From Chara braunii (Eukaryota > Streptophyta > Charophyceae > Charales > Characeae): a stretch of 54,712 nt of DNA. Shown one piece after another: positions 1 to 11,369 of the stretch. The notes beneath the pieces were generated by a model. That model was not told the origin of the DNA and made no database searches. It worked only from the letters and a program-made list of their open reading frames with translations. Location: assembly GCA_003427395.1 (NCBI GenBank), contig BFEA01000333.1, positions 864,148 to 918,859 on the forward strand, written 5' to 3'. The translations under genes and the position numbers were made by a program. The first letter of the stretch is position 1. Each line of letters begins with the position of its first letter.

Positions 1-125
1 TTTTGCATTTTTTTTTATTGATTGATTGATTGATTATCAGTGGGGGTTCGCCTCCCCCCGCGAACACACACAAACACACTTACACAAACGATAGCGACCT
101 TTTTTAAAAATATTTTTTGCTTTTT

Positions 126-161
<36 letters not shown>

Positions 162-191
162 ATCACTGGGGGGGTCGCCTCCCCCCCGCAA

Positions 192-227
<36 letters not shown>

Positions 228-245
228 ACACACAAACAAAAATAA
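1..245. repeat. Tandem ATTG / C-rich / AC microsatellite pair
   Basis: Two units of roughly 115 bp follow one another. Each has a T-run, (ATTG)n, then TATCA, a G-run, TCGCCT, a C-run and an (AC)n tail. The first unit has about 4 ATTG units and the second about 9. The second ends in a long (AC)n tract near 187-240. The internal GGGGG..CGCCTCCCCCC segment can pair into a short hairpin. No coding potential is apparent; the small ORFs here are repeat translations. Confidence 0.8.
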
Positions 246-359
246 GTGTGACAATGTATATTTTCATGTTTTAGGGATAGATTTATTCAATTTTGTTTTT
301 TTCTGGCCTCCTTTTTCCACTACAAAAAAAATTCTTAAGATTTAAAAAAAAATACTAAC

Positions 360-590
360 GTGAACCTCGAGATCCCCCCTACCATCCCTGGGGGTCAACC
401 CGCCCCCCTCCTCCCCCCCACACCGGGCCCTGGCACGTTCGGACGGAGACGATCTATACACCTGTATGGTCGTCCGTCCGTCCGTACAAACGGGCCGTAC
501 GGAGGCCCCCCGTACGACGTACCCGTACGACGTACGGGGGACGACACTGGATCTCATGAATCAGATTATAATTTCATTTTAAACAAATCA
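360..590. repeat. CGTACGG-rich foldback repeat, copy 1
   Basis: A C-rich stretch (370-425) is followed by CGTCCGTCCGTCCGTAC and several CGTACGG/CCGTACG palindromes, ending near GGGGACGACACTG. A second copy at about 4100-4260 has the same order: C-rich lead, CGTACGG palindromes and a GTACGTGGGGACTACACTG end. Both lie downstream of ATTG/CAAT tetranucleotide arrays. This suggests a dispersed element, but termini and target duplications could not be fixed. Confidence 0.5.
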
Positions 591-1744
591 CAATCATAAC
601 AACGAAATATTTCAAAAAAACCGCTGAAAAAAATCGCCTATCACGCCAGCATCAAAATGCATCATCATCAGAAAAATCAAGATCATGATTTTGGACAGAA
701 AAATACGCACTCGGTAGGGATTTTATAGGCTTGTAATCAGAACGAAATTAGCACCTCAACCATCAGTCTTGTCACTTAGGAAAAACAGCGAACAATCTAC
801 ATAATTCCTTACGAACCCTAATCCCCCCCCCCCCCGCACATGTCATGTTCTCTCTCGCTCACAACCTCCACCTCCTCCTTCATCGACTTCAAAAGCATCT
901 CAGTTGTTCGTGACCTGCATCACATCTAACCAAAAAACTGAACGATGAAGATTGTCGGACCATGGCCAACACTTACCACAACACAGCCACGTAGCGAACT
1001 CAAACCGCCGAGCCCGTCGACTCGCTGGCAGCCTGGAGGGAGAAAGAACATCCATAGCGGCAGAAACCTACTCGATCCGCCATCTCTCGTAGCCCGCCGT
1101 TAGAATCTTCACCAAGAGCAGACCTGCCACTTCAACAAAACGAGTGGGAAAAACTCGAAAAGCAACATCGACAGACCTCAACCCACTCGTTGTTGCTCCC
1201 TGCCATCACGCGCCTCACACTTTCGCCTGCCGCTTCACCTGATTACTTCCACACCGTACTGACAAGTCGCGAGCCCCACGAGGCGCCCCCACCCACCCCT
1301 ACCCCCTGCCCCGTCATCCGCCATCACACCCTGTCACCATCAACCCCGCCCTCTTCCCCCACGCCTCGCTGCTCGTTGCTGCTCCCCATCACCACTCGTC
1401 GTCACGTCCTGCCATCCCGCGCCTCGTGCTTTCGCCCGCCACGTCGCCTACGTCGCCTAGCTTCTCCGTAGCACACCGACAAGATCGTTCTGGCGCCGGC
1501 GGGGCGCAGTGCTCCCGGCCACACTGCGCCCGCCCCCATTGGTGCAGAATCTCCGAATCATACACATCACAATGATATTTCCTCATATCACTGAATAGGG
1601 ACGCTGGACCCGATATCCAACTGATACGCATCATATCTTGTACAGGGACGTTGGACCCGATTTCCAGCAGGTGCAGCTCCCCACCAATTGATGGAGCCTT
1701 CGACGCAAAAAAAAAAGGAAAAAAATGAGGATTGCTCTCCAATC
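591..1744. other. No gene recognised (C-rich intergenic)
   Basis: Pyrimidine-rich sequence with a 12-13-base C-run near 824-836 and proline/serine-type ORF shadows at 1190-1471. No conserved motif was recognised. The 3' tail of the minus-strand LINE remnant may continue down to about 1500, but it has no clear motif there. Confidence 0.5.
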
Positions 1745-2586
1745 CTAGGGCCAAGTGTGTTGTGTGCCCAGGCATCTCCAAATCCGTTCCCACCAGTGCC
1801 ATATCGGTACAACTCCTGGGCACTGCAGGAATATGTGCTCGGTTCGCCATTGGACCAACTTCAAGGCCATCGTAGCAGGTTTCGTTTTTATTTGGCTGAA
1901 CCATTTCATCCGCCTAGTGAGGGCACTCGAGATTTTGAAGTGTCTGGGCTGTCGGTTCCAAATCCTTGCCCGTACACCCATCCTGGGTCTGAGCATCCAG
2001 TAGGTGGCTTTCATCCCCAGAGTGTGCAGCCTTTTCGCTCTAGTCTCCTTGCCTCTGTTCCTAGTATGCCATTGCCACTCCTCTGGGTTCAATGGCAGGT
2101 TCCTTACGTCAGTGTTCGGGGAAAAGGCTCTCCACTGATCATTTTCTTTTAACATTATGATTTGGAACATATTTTGTTTTTTTTCGCCGATCTCACTTTA
2201 TTTGGGTTGCCGGGATCCAAAAGGTTGTTCATGTCCATATCAAAGAGGTCTAAACCACCAGTACTTCTTAAAGTCATGCCCGTTAACGAGCCGCAATTTT
2301 AGGAAATGCATGGGCCACTTGCCGGGCCAAATACTGGTGGTTTAACAGGACTGCCTCTAGCCTGGACTCCAATATTATCCTTGCCTGGCCAACTTACCCT
2401 CTTACCACCACCTAGTGCCCTTCTTCCTATTTTGTGGTAGTATCTCAGAGACGGGTGTAGCTGGTCCTCCGATTTCCTGTCCTTTCTTTCTTGGTCCCAC
2501 AGGTCATCCACTTTTAGCATCCCTTTCCTGACACAGCCCAACCATACTGGGTTGGAACTGCAGAAAATCCTACTATGGTTCTCCAT
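1745..2586 (-). pseudogene. LINE ORF2 C-terminal remnant (zf-RVT region)
   Basis: On the minus strand, 2586-2346 encodes a segment reading VWLGCVRKGML..DDLWD, like the stretch after the reverse transcriptase core of plant LINEs. After an interruption by a small MITE (2250-2344), 2170-1745 encodes RTEHIFLQCPGVVPIWHWWE. This resembles the end of the zinc-binding zf-RVT domain, where a cysteine follows an EH-x-F motif and a W-rich stretch. The upstream CxxC is not obvious. Frameshifts and stops break the frame, and the catalytic YxDD region is absent. Sequence up to about 2990 may be the decayed upstream part. A second fragment of the same region lies on the plus strand at 39886-40600. Confidence 0.6.
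2250..2344. mobile_element. 95-bp TAAACCACCAG foldback MITE inside the LINE
   Basis: The element starts TAAACCACCAGTACTT and ends ATACTGGTGGTTTA, giving inverted ends of about 13-15 bp. It sits inside the minus-strand LINE coding remnant, separating two recognisable protein segments, so it inserted after the LINE. Related sequence ending GTACTGGTGGTTTAA recurs at 42801-42823 and 44746-44800. No unambiguous target duplication was seen. Confidence 0.55.
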
Positions 2587-3039
2587 GATCCGTCTGTTCC
2601 CAAAGAGGGACTGCCTTAATACTCCCTCTCAATGTGCGGGGCCGGGGTCTGTCTGGGAGGGTTAGCTGTTTTCAGTCTTTGATCGGTTGGGGGCAGGAAT
2701 CGTCTATGTCGACCCATGTCAGGTCTTGTCGTGCCGCTGCTCTATCCGACTTTCTCCAGAGCCTTGAGAGAATCTAGGGATTGCCCAGTAATGGTCATCC
2801 AAGCAGGTCAATGGGTTTGTTTTCTTGGAAAAGGTGTGTCATTGAAGTCCTTCCATGATCAGTTCAAGGAATCGAGGTAGGAATTCCTTGCAAACAACAA
2901 CCCGGAGAAAATCAAGCATTGGGGGTCTTCCCAACTTCGGTTTATCCAAGTGATCCCTAGGCCGTTAAGCCTTTCTTCTCTGGACAGGGATTAAGTTGTC
3001 TCAAACCCTCTGCAATTCATCAAACTATTCTAATCTACT

Positions 3040-3135
3040 GGGTTGCACGGCGTACACGTGCACGGGGTCCGCGGACGTGCATGCGCATATGCACGTACGC
3101 GCGTACATACCGTGGACGTGTACACGCGTACTCAG
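3040..3135. repeat. Alternating purine-pyrimidine tract (Z-DNA-prone)
   Basis: The stretch is dominated by alternating CG, CA, TG and TA steps, with GTACACGTGCACGG and GCATGCGCATATGCACGTAC and several nested palindromes. Such sequence favours Z-DNA or cruciforms. A shorter similar tract lies at 3830-3895. No gene is associated. Confidence 0.5.
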
Positions 3136-3925
3136 AAATGAGGCCCGCATATGTGGTGGTCGAGGGCCATTTATGTGCCCGTTTTTGGCTGTGGTACCAG
3201 TTGGGGGGACCTCGGGAGACTAGCGGAGGTCAGGGGGGTAACGGGAGGAAGGGGTCTGGTCGGGCTATTGTCATTGTCTGCCGCCCGTTGTCATTGGATC
3301 GTTACTTAATAGAACAGTCATATGTATAAAGGGAGGAAAGGGTCTGGTCAGGCTGCTGTCATCGCCCGTTACCAGAACCCGTGCTGTTGTCATCGCTCGT
3401 CGCCATTGCCCATCCCCTGTGCAGTTGCCGTCGCCGTTGCCCGCAGCGTGTGCAGTCGCCGTCACCATTGCCCATTGCGTGTGCTGTCGTCGTCGTCCGT
3501 AAAGGAGGAGGAGAACAATTCCTGTCGACTGTCGCCCGTTGTCACCGCCATCGCCCTGAAGGTAAGTTCATGCCACTTCATGGTTTGTCCTCCTCCTCCT
3601 CCTTCTCCTCCACCTCCCTGTAAAGGCATTTTTTTTCTGGCTTTGGAATCGTTACGTATGTTTGTCGGCTATGGGAGGAAGAGGAGGAGAGGAACCAGAC
3701 AACGATGAGAAGGAGGAGGAGGAGGAAGATTTTCCTCCTCCTCCTCCTATACATTTCAACACTATATACTATACATACTATACAATCTACGGATATATAT
3801 TAAAAAAAGAAAAAAAAGAAACACGTACGAGTATGCGGGTTTTCATACATGTCCGTGTACGTGAGCATACGTATGCGTACGCACCACGTACCCGTAGTAC
3901 ATGGGGCTACCTAGCAATCAATCAA
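3136..3925. other. Low-complexity region, no gene recognised
   Basis: Contains repeated CGTTGTC/GCCCGTTG-like words (3270-3560) and TCC/GGA trinucleotide runs near 3588-3620 and 3715-3750. ORFs here encode only Ser/Pro/Glu-rich low-complexity peptides in several frames, as expected from simple sequence. A GGTAAGT sequence at about 3560 resembles a splice donor, but no exon could be supported. Confidence 0.5.
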
Positions 3926-3929
3926 ATAG

Positions 3930-3980
3930 TCAACCAACCAACCAACCAACCAACCAATCAATCAATCAATCAATCAACCT

Positions 3981-4011
<31 letters not shown>

Positions 4012-4070
4012 TTTTTGTTTTTTTTTATAAATACTTTGTCCTTTTTTCCCCCCCCCCCCCCCCCCCTAAT
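3930..4070. repeat. (CAAC)n(CAAT)n array with poly(C)
   Basis: CAAC units run into CAAT units (about 3930-4010), followed by a T-rich stretch and a run of about 19 C (4049-4067). CAAT is the complement of the ATTG motif at 1-165, so the two arrays are opposite in strand. Confidence 0.85.
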
Positions 4071-4099
4071 GGGAGGGGGTACCCTCTGACACTTGCACC

Positions 4100-4260
4100 C
4101 CCCCCAGCCCCTCATTCCTCCGAACCCCCCCTGATGGCCACATACGTAGGGGCCAAAAGTCGTACGGACGAAGGCCTCATCGGGTCGTACGGATGGTCAT
4201 ACGGAAATCCGTATGGCCTGTCCCCGTACGTGGGGACTACACTGACGTGCACTTTCAAAA
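4100..4260. repeat. CGTACGG-rich foldback repeat, copy 2
   Basis: GTCGTACGGACGA, GGGTCGTACGGATGG and CATACGG/CCGTATGG form overlapping inverted repeats, ending CGTACGTGGGGACTACACTG. This matches the end of the 360-590 copy (GTACGGGGGACGACACTG). A CAAT tetranucleotide array precedes it. Confidence 0.5.
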
Positions 4261-5950
4261 CAAATAATTTTCTTGAATTTTGGGTTTGGTGCAATTTCGG
4301 ATACTTCTTGGAATTAACTTCTATCTTTGTTTTTGCATAAATAAGATAAGAATCGACACAGGATCTTTGCGCGTCTTCGTTACTGAATTGCAAGCACACT
4401 TGAATTTCTTTGGTACCTTTTGAACTCCAATTTATTGTAGGAATGAGGCGCAACCTTCACTGACACTTCGCAAAACTGTTTCGATGTTTTTTTAGTTTTT
4501 GCTCATTTGTTTTCTTCACATACACATTTGTGTAGGAATTAGGCGCATGCATTGCCATGCAATCTCTTGAGTGCCCTTCTTCCTCCTTCTTCTCGCCTTC
4601 TCATTAACCGTTTTCTTTTCCCTCCTTTGTTCTCCCCTTCTCCCTCCCAATCCCACAAAATCTTGGTCCTTGCTCACGACACATTTCGTAACTTCCTTTC
4701 TTGCCTCGACTTCAACCTCCAGACGCTCTTGGCGAACCGATGTGGTTGTAGAGATCGGATTAATGCATGGGGATTGATGTGATCCATCACACCACGTGAA
4801 CGCGATGTGACCAACTACAAACCCCTTTTTCGTCGTCGCCATGACTCCCTAACCTCTCTACCGTCTTCCCCTCGGCGTGCATCCTTGCTCAGACATCTTC
4901 ACAACTATAAATCATGCAAGTGCATTTCCCTCTCTCTCTTTTACGCAGTCCTTGATCTTCAGTTAAGCAGTGGTTAGGCGATGATACTTCTTGGGTTGAA
5001 CAATCTCGACGACTCTATAGTGATGCTGCAGGATTACATTAGGTTGCCGCACGGTTTGCAAAACTTTAGCGGATCAACGAAGGGGTTGGATTGACGGAGA
5101 GACGATCATAGGGAATATCCGCTAGGAGGATGATGATGGATTGTCGGTGCTTGAGTGATGGTGGAGAAGTAGTGGATGCGGGAGGCAGGGTATATAATCT
5201 TTCGAGTGCAGGTTGTGCATACAGAGGATGTCATTTCTCCTTTTCAATTATGTATGGATCTTTTTTTTTCGTAGAATCTCGACTTTCCCGATCCTTCATT
5301 GCGTAGTTTCTATAAGAATGTATGCATGTGATTGCCTTTCTTTCTCTGGATTGGGTGTATGAAGTCGTCGGCTGCTTCTCTCATACATAGCTCTCTCTCT
5401 ATCTCTCTTTCTCTTCCTCTCCCTACGACTGAGAAGATAGCATGGTCATGGTTGTTTTGCGAATGAATGAACGTGTATGCATCAAACTCTCATTATACTC
5501 TTTCACTTGCAAGAAACATATAATGAGTAATCATTCTTTTGTAAATTGTGAGTGAATGAGCCACATGAGCATTTCATTATCGATGATCACGTCGCCTTGA
5601 TTTTTAGTTTGAAGCCTTTTCCTATTAGAATTTATGCATCTCTTCGTTTTTTATTATATTAGATGTCATGATTGTGTGTAGTAGCATTTTCTTGGTTATA
5701 TTGTCGAACCAAAGCATAGAAAGGTGTTCTTGTAACCTTTCCAATTTCTTCGTGATAAGTGTGGTAGATGTGCTCCGTACTCTTGCATTTACTCCGACTT
5801 TGACCATGATTTATCACATTATCAACCAAAAAAGTGCGGATTATTTCTTGTTCGACAAATAAAAAATATTATGAAAAAACCTTGGTCATTTTTGTTTTCC
5901 CATGATAGAGGTTTTTCCATAAGGGATCAAGCAGACCAGTATCTCACCTC
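4261..5950. other. No gene recognised
   Basis: AT-leaning sequence without a supported ORF. A direct repeat of TGTAGGAAT.AGGCGCA occurs at about 4435 and 4531. A TATAAATC sequence near 4905 and pyrimidine-rich stretches near 4930 and 5390 are the only gene-like signals; they are too weak to call a promoter or intron. Confidence 0.4.
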
Positions 5951-5953
5951 GTG

Positions 5954-6208
5954 GGCACCAAGAGTACCCACCTCCTGAATGTTACTTGCTCGCATAACCA
6001 AGTAAGCGAAACTGCTTGATTAAGGTTTAAACCCATAGGCGACCCGCTTTGCCTGAATAAATTTCCAAGGAAACAGCACGTTGGCACCAAGAGTACCCAC
6101 CTCCTGAATGTTACTTGCTCGCATAACCAAGTAAGCGAAACTGCTTGATTAAGGTTTAAACCCATATGCGACCTGCTTTGCCTGAATAAATTTTCAAGGA
6201 AACAGCAC
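5954..6208. repeat. Tandem duplication, 129-bp period
   Basis: Two near-identical copies (5954-6079 and 6083-6208) begin GGCACCAAGAGTACCCACC and end GGAAACAGCAC. They differ at only a few positions, for example GGCGACCCGC versus TGCGACCTGC. The minus-strand ORF over this region simply translates the repeat twice. The high identity indicates a recent event. Confidence 0.9.
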
Positions 6209-6279
6209 CCCCACACCCCCCGTGGAGCGTGCCTCTGGCCGCCCTGGCCTAGAGCCAGGGCTATCAAGCTATCAAGCAT

Positions 6280-7160
6280 TTAGCTTAAAAACAATGCTTA
6301 GCCTTCCACAAAAATCCTCCTTCAAAATGAAATAAGAGACTGAATCAGTTAGCTTAAGAACAATATTCGGTCCATCTTAAGCCACTTAAAAACATGAAGT
6401 TTGATTCAACCCAACTTCAATCGGAAACCCCAAAAGAAACTGATAGACTGAGCCATTTGGCTTAAAAATAATGCTTGGTCTTGAAGATCAGCCAGACAAA
6501 CCCTTTAAAAATAAACACAGCAACCAGACCATTCAACTCAGAAACAATGTCTGGCCCTTCAGAAAACAGCCAATAAACATAGTCTTGTGTCATTCATCTT
6601 AGAAACAATGCCTAATCCTTAATTGACCCGGTCAAACGCATGCAAAACCACCTTCCTCCCGCCTTTCCCCAGTTCATCCCTTAGTCTGCTTTCAGTCAGA
6701 AACAAAAAGAAACTTGAGATTTGCACATGCGTTTCTTCCATTTAGTCTGATTAAGTTCTGAAAAAGAAAATAAAAGTCGTAAGGGAACACATACATATCT
6801 CTCAGTCAATCTAGCAAGATGTATTTATAAATGTATAGTGGGTTCACACAGGCAGAGAAAGGTATACTTGAAAGTTGCACACCTCCAGAACCTCGTCTAG
6901 GTCCCGACAGAGTTTCCGCAATCGATGGGGCAACCACCCACAGAGGTCTTGACATGCAGTAAGGGTTTCAATCCCGCCTGCCACCTTCCTCGCCAAACCA
7001 ACACACCAGACATAGAATAAGAAGGACAGAAGGAGAAAATTTTAGTCACTCAGATTCAAGAAAGATGCACTCTGACTCGCATGAGAGGGTCTTGATTCCT
7101 TGACACGCCCAAGGACCTCGCAATGATTACCAAAATGTGACAAACTAGCCAAACTGTGGT
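6280..7160. repeat. Dispersed repeat R, copy 1, with internal short-unit array
   Basis: 6280-6610 contains degenerate units of the type CCATTCAACTTAGAAACAATG..TGG, each 60-80 bp apart. Downstream (6610-7140) the sequence matches 12090-12640 in the same orientation. Shared words in order are GGTCAAACGCAT.CAA, ACCACCTTCCTC, CTCCAGAAC, TCCGACAGAG, CCGCAATCG, AGAAGG.CAGAAGGAG and CTTGAT.CCTT. The two copies are clearly diverged. They may be old LTRs of a minus-strand element (TATA-like and A-rich signals are visible on that strand), but ends and primer site could not be fixed. Confidence 0.55.
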
Positions 7161-10100
7161 CATACACAAAACAAATGACGCTCTGATAAACCTCCAAAAC
7201 GAAGCAGTAACCCCCTCCTGAAGCGTCTGATCACCCCCTTAAGTCGCAATATCACCTCCTTCGACTTAACCGCTGCTACAAATGTGGATTACGATAGTCC
7301 GCACAACGTCAGTGCATACAATTACCAACTCGTCGTCGATGAAGGCAATACAACCTATTTCCAAACGCATTGACACACATCCACTGAAAAGGCAGCAATC
7401 TTGGACGAAGAGGCTGTTGTCGTTCTTGTCCAAAAGTAGCAACAGTCCCTCGAACATAACAATGACATATAGCCATATGGTAGTAGTTTGTTAACCAGCA
7501 AGCAGTCTGTCGTAACAAGACTCCAAGATACTCAGTAGCACCTACAATTGTAGCCGCCGCAACTGTCCCAGAACAACAAATGAGCCATGTACAACAACGG
7601 CGTGAGGTAGTAACAAAAACACGACATGGCAGCAACTCACACAACCTCGAGTAACAACAGGTTCTGCCAGGGACCGTAACACTCTCAACTCTATTTCCAC
7701 TATAATATCAATAACCTACTTATTGTACCGATTTCGGTAAGTAACAACAGACAATCTAAAGTAGGATGACAGTTTTTTAGCTCCTAGTAGACAGTGATCA
7801 CAACCTCCTAAAAACATCAACAACATTTCTTCCAAAACTCAAATACGTTGCGGTCTCTCAGTCTGTAATTGTTGCAGCGTCTCGGCGTGGCGAGCTTCCC
7901 CAATAGCGGCCATGCACCCTACAAATATAAAGACAACATCTCTGCGGGTAAGTAACGTCCATCCTTTCAACCTCTCTTCTTTTTCCCTTGGGAAGTTGAA
8001 GTCTACTTATTCGTTATACGTTAGTCTCTCAGTTACTTGGACTCTTTCATGCAAATGGTCGAGCCAACTGTCTGGATTCGAACTCACGTGCGGGATCCAT
8101 CAATCGAGCAGCCTGCTAATATGCAAAATGAGAAGGAAACTTTCGTAAGAACAATGGTACCTCTAATATCGTTGTTTAGTTTTTAAGAACATCCGTTAAA
8201 ATTGCAACGATATAAAGACGGTTGGCATACTCTCAGCGTGAAAGTGGTGTGGGGACCTTTGAATCTGGGACTCGGATACAGGCAAACGCGTGGCAAGCAA
8301 GGAGATATGTGCCCGCCCACTTGACTTATCGAAAAACTATAACTCGGGGCAGGATGATTGCAAGCGAGTTTGTCGAAAATATGGGAAAGCGAGCACGGTC
8401 GTTTAGCGATAGCATTAGAAAGAACACGAAGAAGGAGGTTTGACGAACTTCAAGAAGATAGGGAAAAAAACAAGGGGAAAGAGGAGGGACAAAAAGGAAG
8501 AAAAACAAACTTATATGTCCATCGATGAGATTTATTGGGGTGAGGGTCGACTCCTAAGATATTTTTTACCCCGGATGACGCCAACAATAACGGTGGGTTG
8601 GCGGTTGAATGAGGAAGATCGAAGCGAGGAAGTCATCGGGAGTGTTTCTCGAGGTAGTGTTTGAGGTCGCAACCACCTTCTCAATCCTGCTGGTGCTCTC
8701 TGCCAATATTACTTCTTAATCACGGTGCGTTCCTCCTTACGTTTGTTTTAATTGTTGGTGCCGAGTCTCGTTGTTCACCTTCTCTAGGTTGACGTTTATG
8801 GTTGGATTCCAATGATGGATTCATTGAGGCGGGCGCAGGTTGAGTTTCACGCTGTCGAGCGCATCGGTCCCGCGCAGGGCGGGACCCTCCCAGCCGCATC
8901 ACAAATGAAGTGGTCGTAATCGCGAATACTTAATTGAGTTTCCGCAGCCGCTCCGGCCTAGTGCGCCAGCCATACCTCTTGCGAGCCCCTACGACAGGAT
9001 ATGGCCTACACGAGGTACACCTTTACCTCCACCTGCGGGAGCTTTCACGTCCCTTCGGCGTATCCCCGTTGAGCTACCATTCCATAGCACGAAAGTTAAT
9101 CAGTTGCAATAGCATACGTGGGCCAACCGAGGGCGTTTCTCGTACGTTGTAACATAGGGGTTACACATGGTCCACGCCTCTATTGGACCCGCATGCAAAC
9201 CGACATATTGGGGGGCTAAAGTCCCAAGCGTGATTCGTCGTCGATCGACTAGGACACATCCCACTCACCACGCGTTACACCACGCTTTAAAACATACAAT
9301 TAAAAACACACTTAAATAACACGGCAACACTCATAGTCTCTTTTGTATCCAACCCATAACCTTCCGACGCGGAAATCGGTTACGCGACATGAGCGAGACT
9401 TAGTATAAAACCACGTGGACGCAGAGCCTTCTCATATCGACTAGCAATGCGCATACGCAAGCAGTCGCAATGATGACGTTTTATTTAGTATCCATAATCA
9501 TGCAGTCCTCGTTAATCTCAAGGATCGCATTCGACACTCAACTGTCGGCTGACATGCACCTTGAGGGGTTCATCTCTCGACGTTGGACAACTGCCAAGTG
9601 CGGTTGAGAGCCACACCCTCTTTTGCATCCTGCTGAGAGTGAGTGGTACACAGGTTCATACCTGTGGTGGCAATTGTCTCTTATCGCCCCGGAGACCAGC
9701 TCCATCGTCGAGAGCCTGAAGAGAGCTTAAGGTTTTTGACTTTGACGGCTGCCACAGATTTCGACGTCCATCTATAAAAATTTTAAAAAGCAGAAAAGCA
9801 AAATAGGATCTCCCTTTTTCTCTCAAGGCATAATCTGTTTAACCCTTATGCACGATCGTAGTAGGTTGCGCGAACACTCAAAGAATATGTATAAACACAT
9901 ATAAAAATAGGTGTATAAACACTCACAGTCACAATGCGATCGCAGACAGATAAATTCAAAATCGAAACAGAAACACATTTGCAATCACATCAAAGATTCA
10001 ACCAAAGGTTCGTGCAGTATACAGGGTGAACTGCAACCATTCTTTGTCCGCACACCCCTCGCTTTAACCATACAAGCCTCACTCTTTGTGCAACTCCTCA

Positions 10101-10564
10101 AAATAAAATACTCAGTATCTTTGTTGAATGACCATTCAATAAAGTCCGGGTGAAAACTCAACAAAGCAATTCAAACAACGGGGCTGAAACCTTTAGGTTC
10201 AGTGATAAGAGTTGATTGAAGTAATGTCGTAAACCGACGAATTGACAACCGACCTTTTATCCGTGATAACAGAAGATGATTCTTGTGGGATGAAACTGAA
10301 TCTAGTCTCAATCCTTAATCGAAATACCAAAGAATGTTTGTGACAAAAAAACAGAACAATGCCCAAGGCTAGACTATCAGTGCATGGGGAACAAATCTCC
10401 ATAGCACATTGTCACTCAAGATCCTCCTGTTGACTAAGTTTATGCCTAACTCTAAGCTAGTGCCCAAAGAATGACAGACCTATAGCAAAATATTCCTTAT
10501 TTATAGTGGATTGCCAAAAAAAATTGTCATCTGTCAAAATATAATCTCTCTCCTTTAGACTAAG
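7161..10564. other. Long region without recognised genes
   Basis: No ORF longer than about 110 codons and none with a recognisable motif. Short ORFs at 7309-7644 (minus), 7912-8148 and 8222-8443 have no family resemblance I could identify. At 8055-8085 GGATTCGAAC occurs on the plus strand and resembles a tRNA T-arm on the minus strand, but no cloverleaf follows. The stretch probably holds old mobile DNA, given the repeats on both sides. Confidence 0.4.
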
Positions 10565-11110
10565 AAAATTTTGGCAGCGCCTCCCATAGGAAAAATGTCT
10601 TTTCATAATTTATACTAGCTCCAATATGAAAACTGAAATAATCTCTAACTCTAGAAAGTCAAATTTTCTCCAACTCCCTGAATTAGTAAGAACTTGGGCA
10701 GCATCTTCTTTAGAGAAGTAGACTTCCTAAATTTATACTAAGTCAGATAAGAACTCTAACTGAGACTTGAGTTCTAGCTATGACAAAATTTAACTAACTC
10801 CTTAGATTTGTACAAATTTTGGCAGCGCTTCCCGTAGAGAAAGTAACTTTTCAAAATTTATACAAGGTTAAGTTCAAATCATGAAATAGTTTTGACTTTC
10901 CAAACTTGAATTTTGTCTAACTCCTCGAATTAGTAAAAAATTGAGCATCAGTTCCGCTAGGAAATAATGTTTTTCAGATTCGTACTAAGTCGGATATAAA
11001 CTTAGACAAAAACTTGAACGTTTGTAAAGTCAGATTCGACTTACTCCTTGGTTTTGTAGAAATTTCGACAGCGCTTCCCGTAGAGAAAGTAGCTTACTAA
11101 GATTCAAATA
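10565..11110. repeat. Degenerate satellite-like array, ~123-bp period, about five units
   Basis: The core word TTGGCAGCGCTTCCCGTAGA, or a close variant, recurs near 10571, 10692, 10815, 10940 and 11065. Each is followed by AAAGTA.CTTTTC..AATTTATAC and then TCTAACTCCT.GAATT.GTA. Spacing is about 122-125 bp. Unit divergence is high, so the array is old. It lies between the two copies of dispersed repeat R. Confidence 0.75.
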
Positions 11111-11369
11111 AACCAAGTATAATAAACGAGTCCAGAAAATGCGAAAATTGACCTCAGTAAAAAAAAGTTAACTTAGAAAATGCACGTGACAAACAACTAA
11201 AACAACTACCCGTCAAACTGAAACTCAGACTAAATAGTGATTTCACTCAGTCACATGCAAGGCCAAACCACAAAGGTAAGTACTCTCACTAGTACGAAGG
11301 TCAAACCTTGTCAAACAATAGTTCACAATATTTCATGATTTGTCCCTTATACCCACTGACAACTTACAT

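Noticed and set aside
4900-4965. TATAAATC plus a pyrimidine tract as a promoter or intron
   Set aside because: No coding frame or transcript evidence nearby; such words are expected by chance.
8040-8105. tRNA-like T-arm (GAGTTCGAATCC on the minus strand)
   Set aside because: No matching acceptor, D or anticodon stems at the right spacing.
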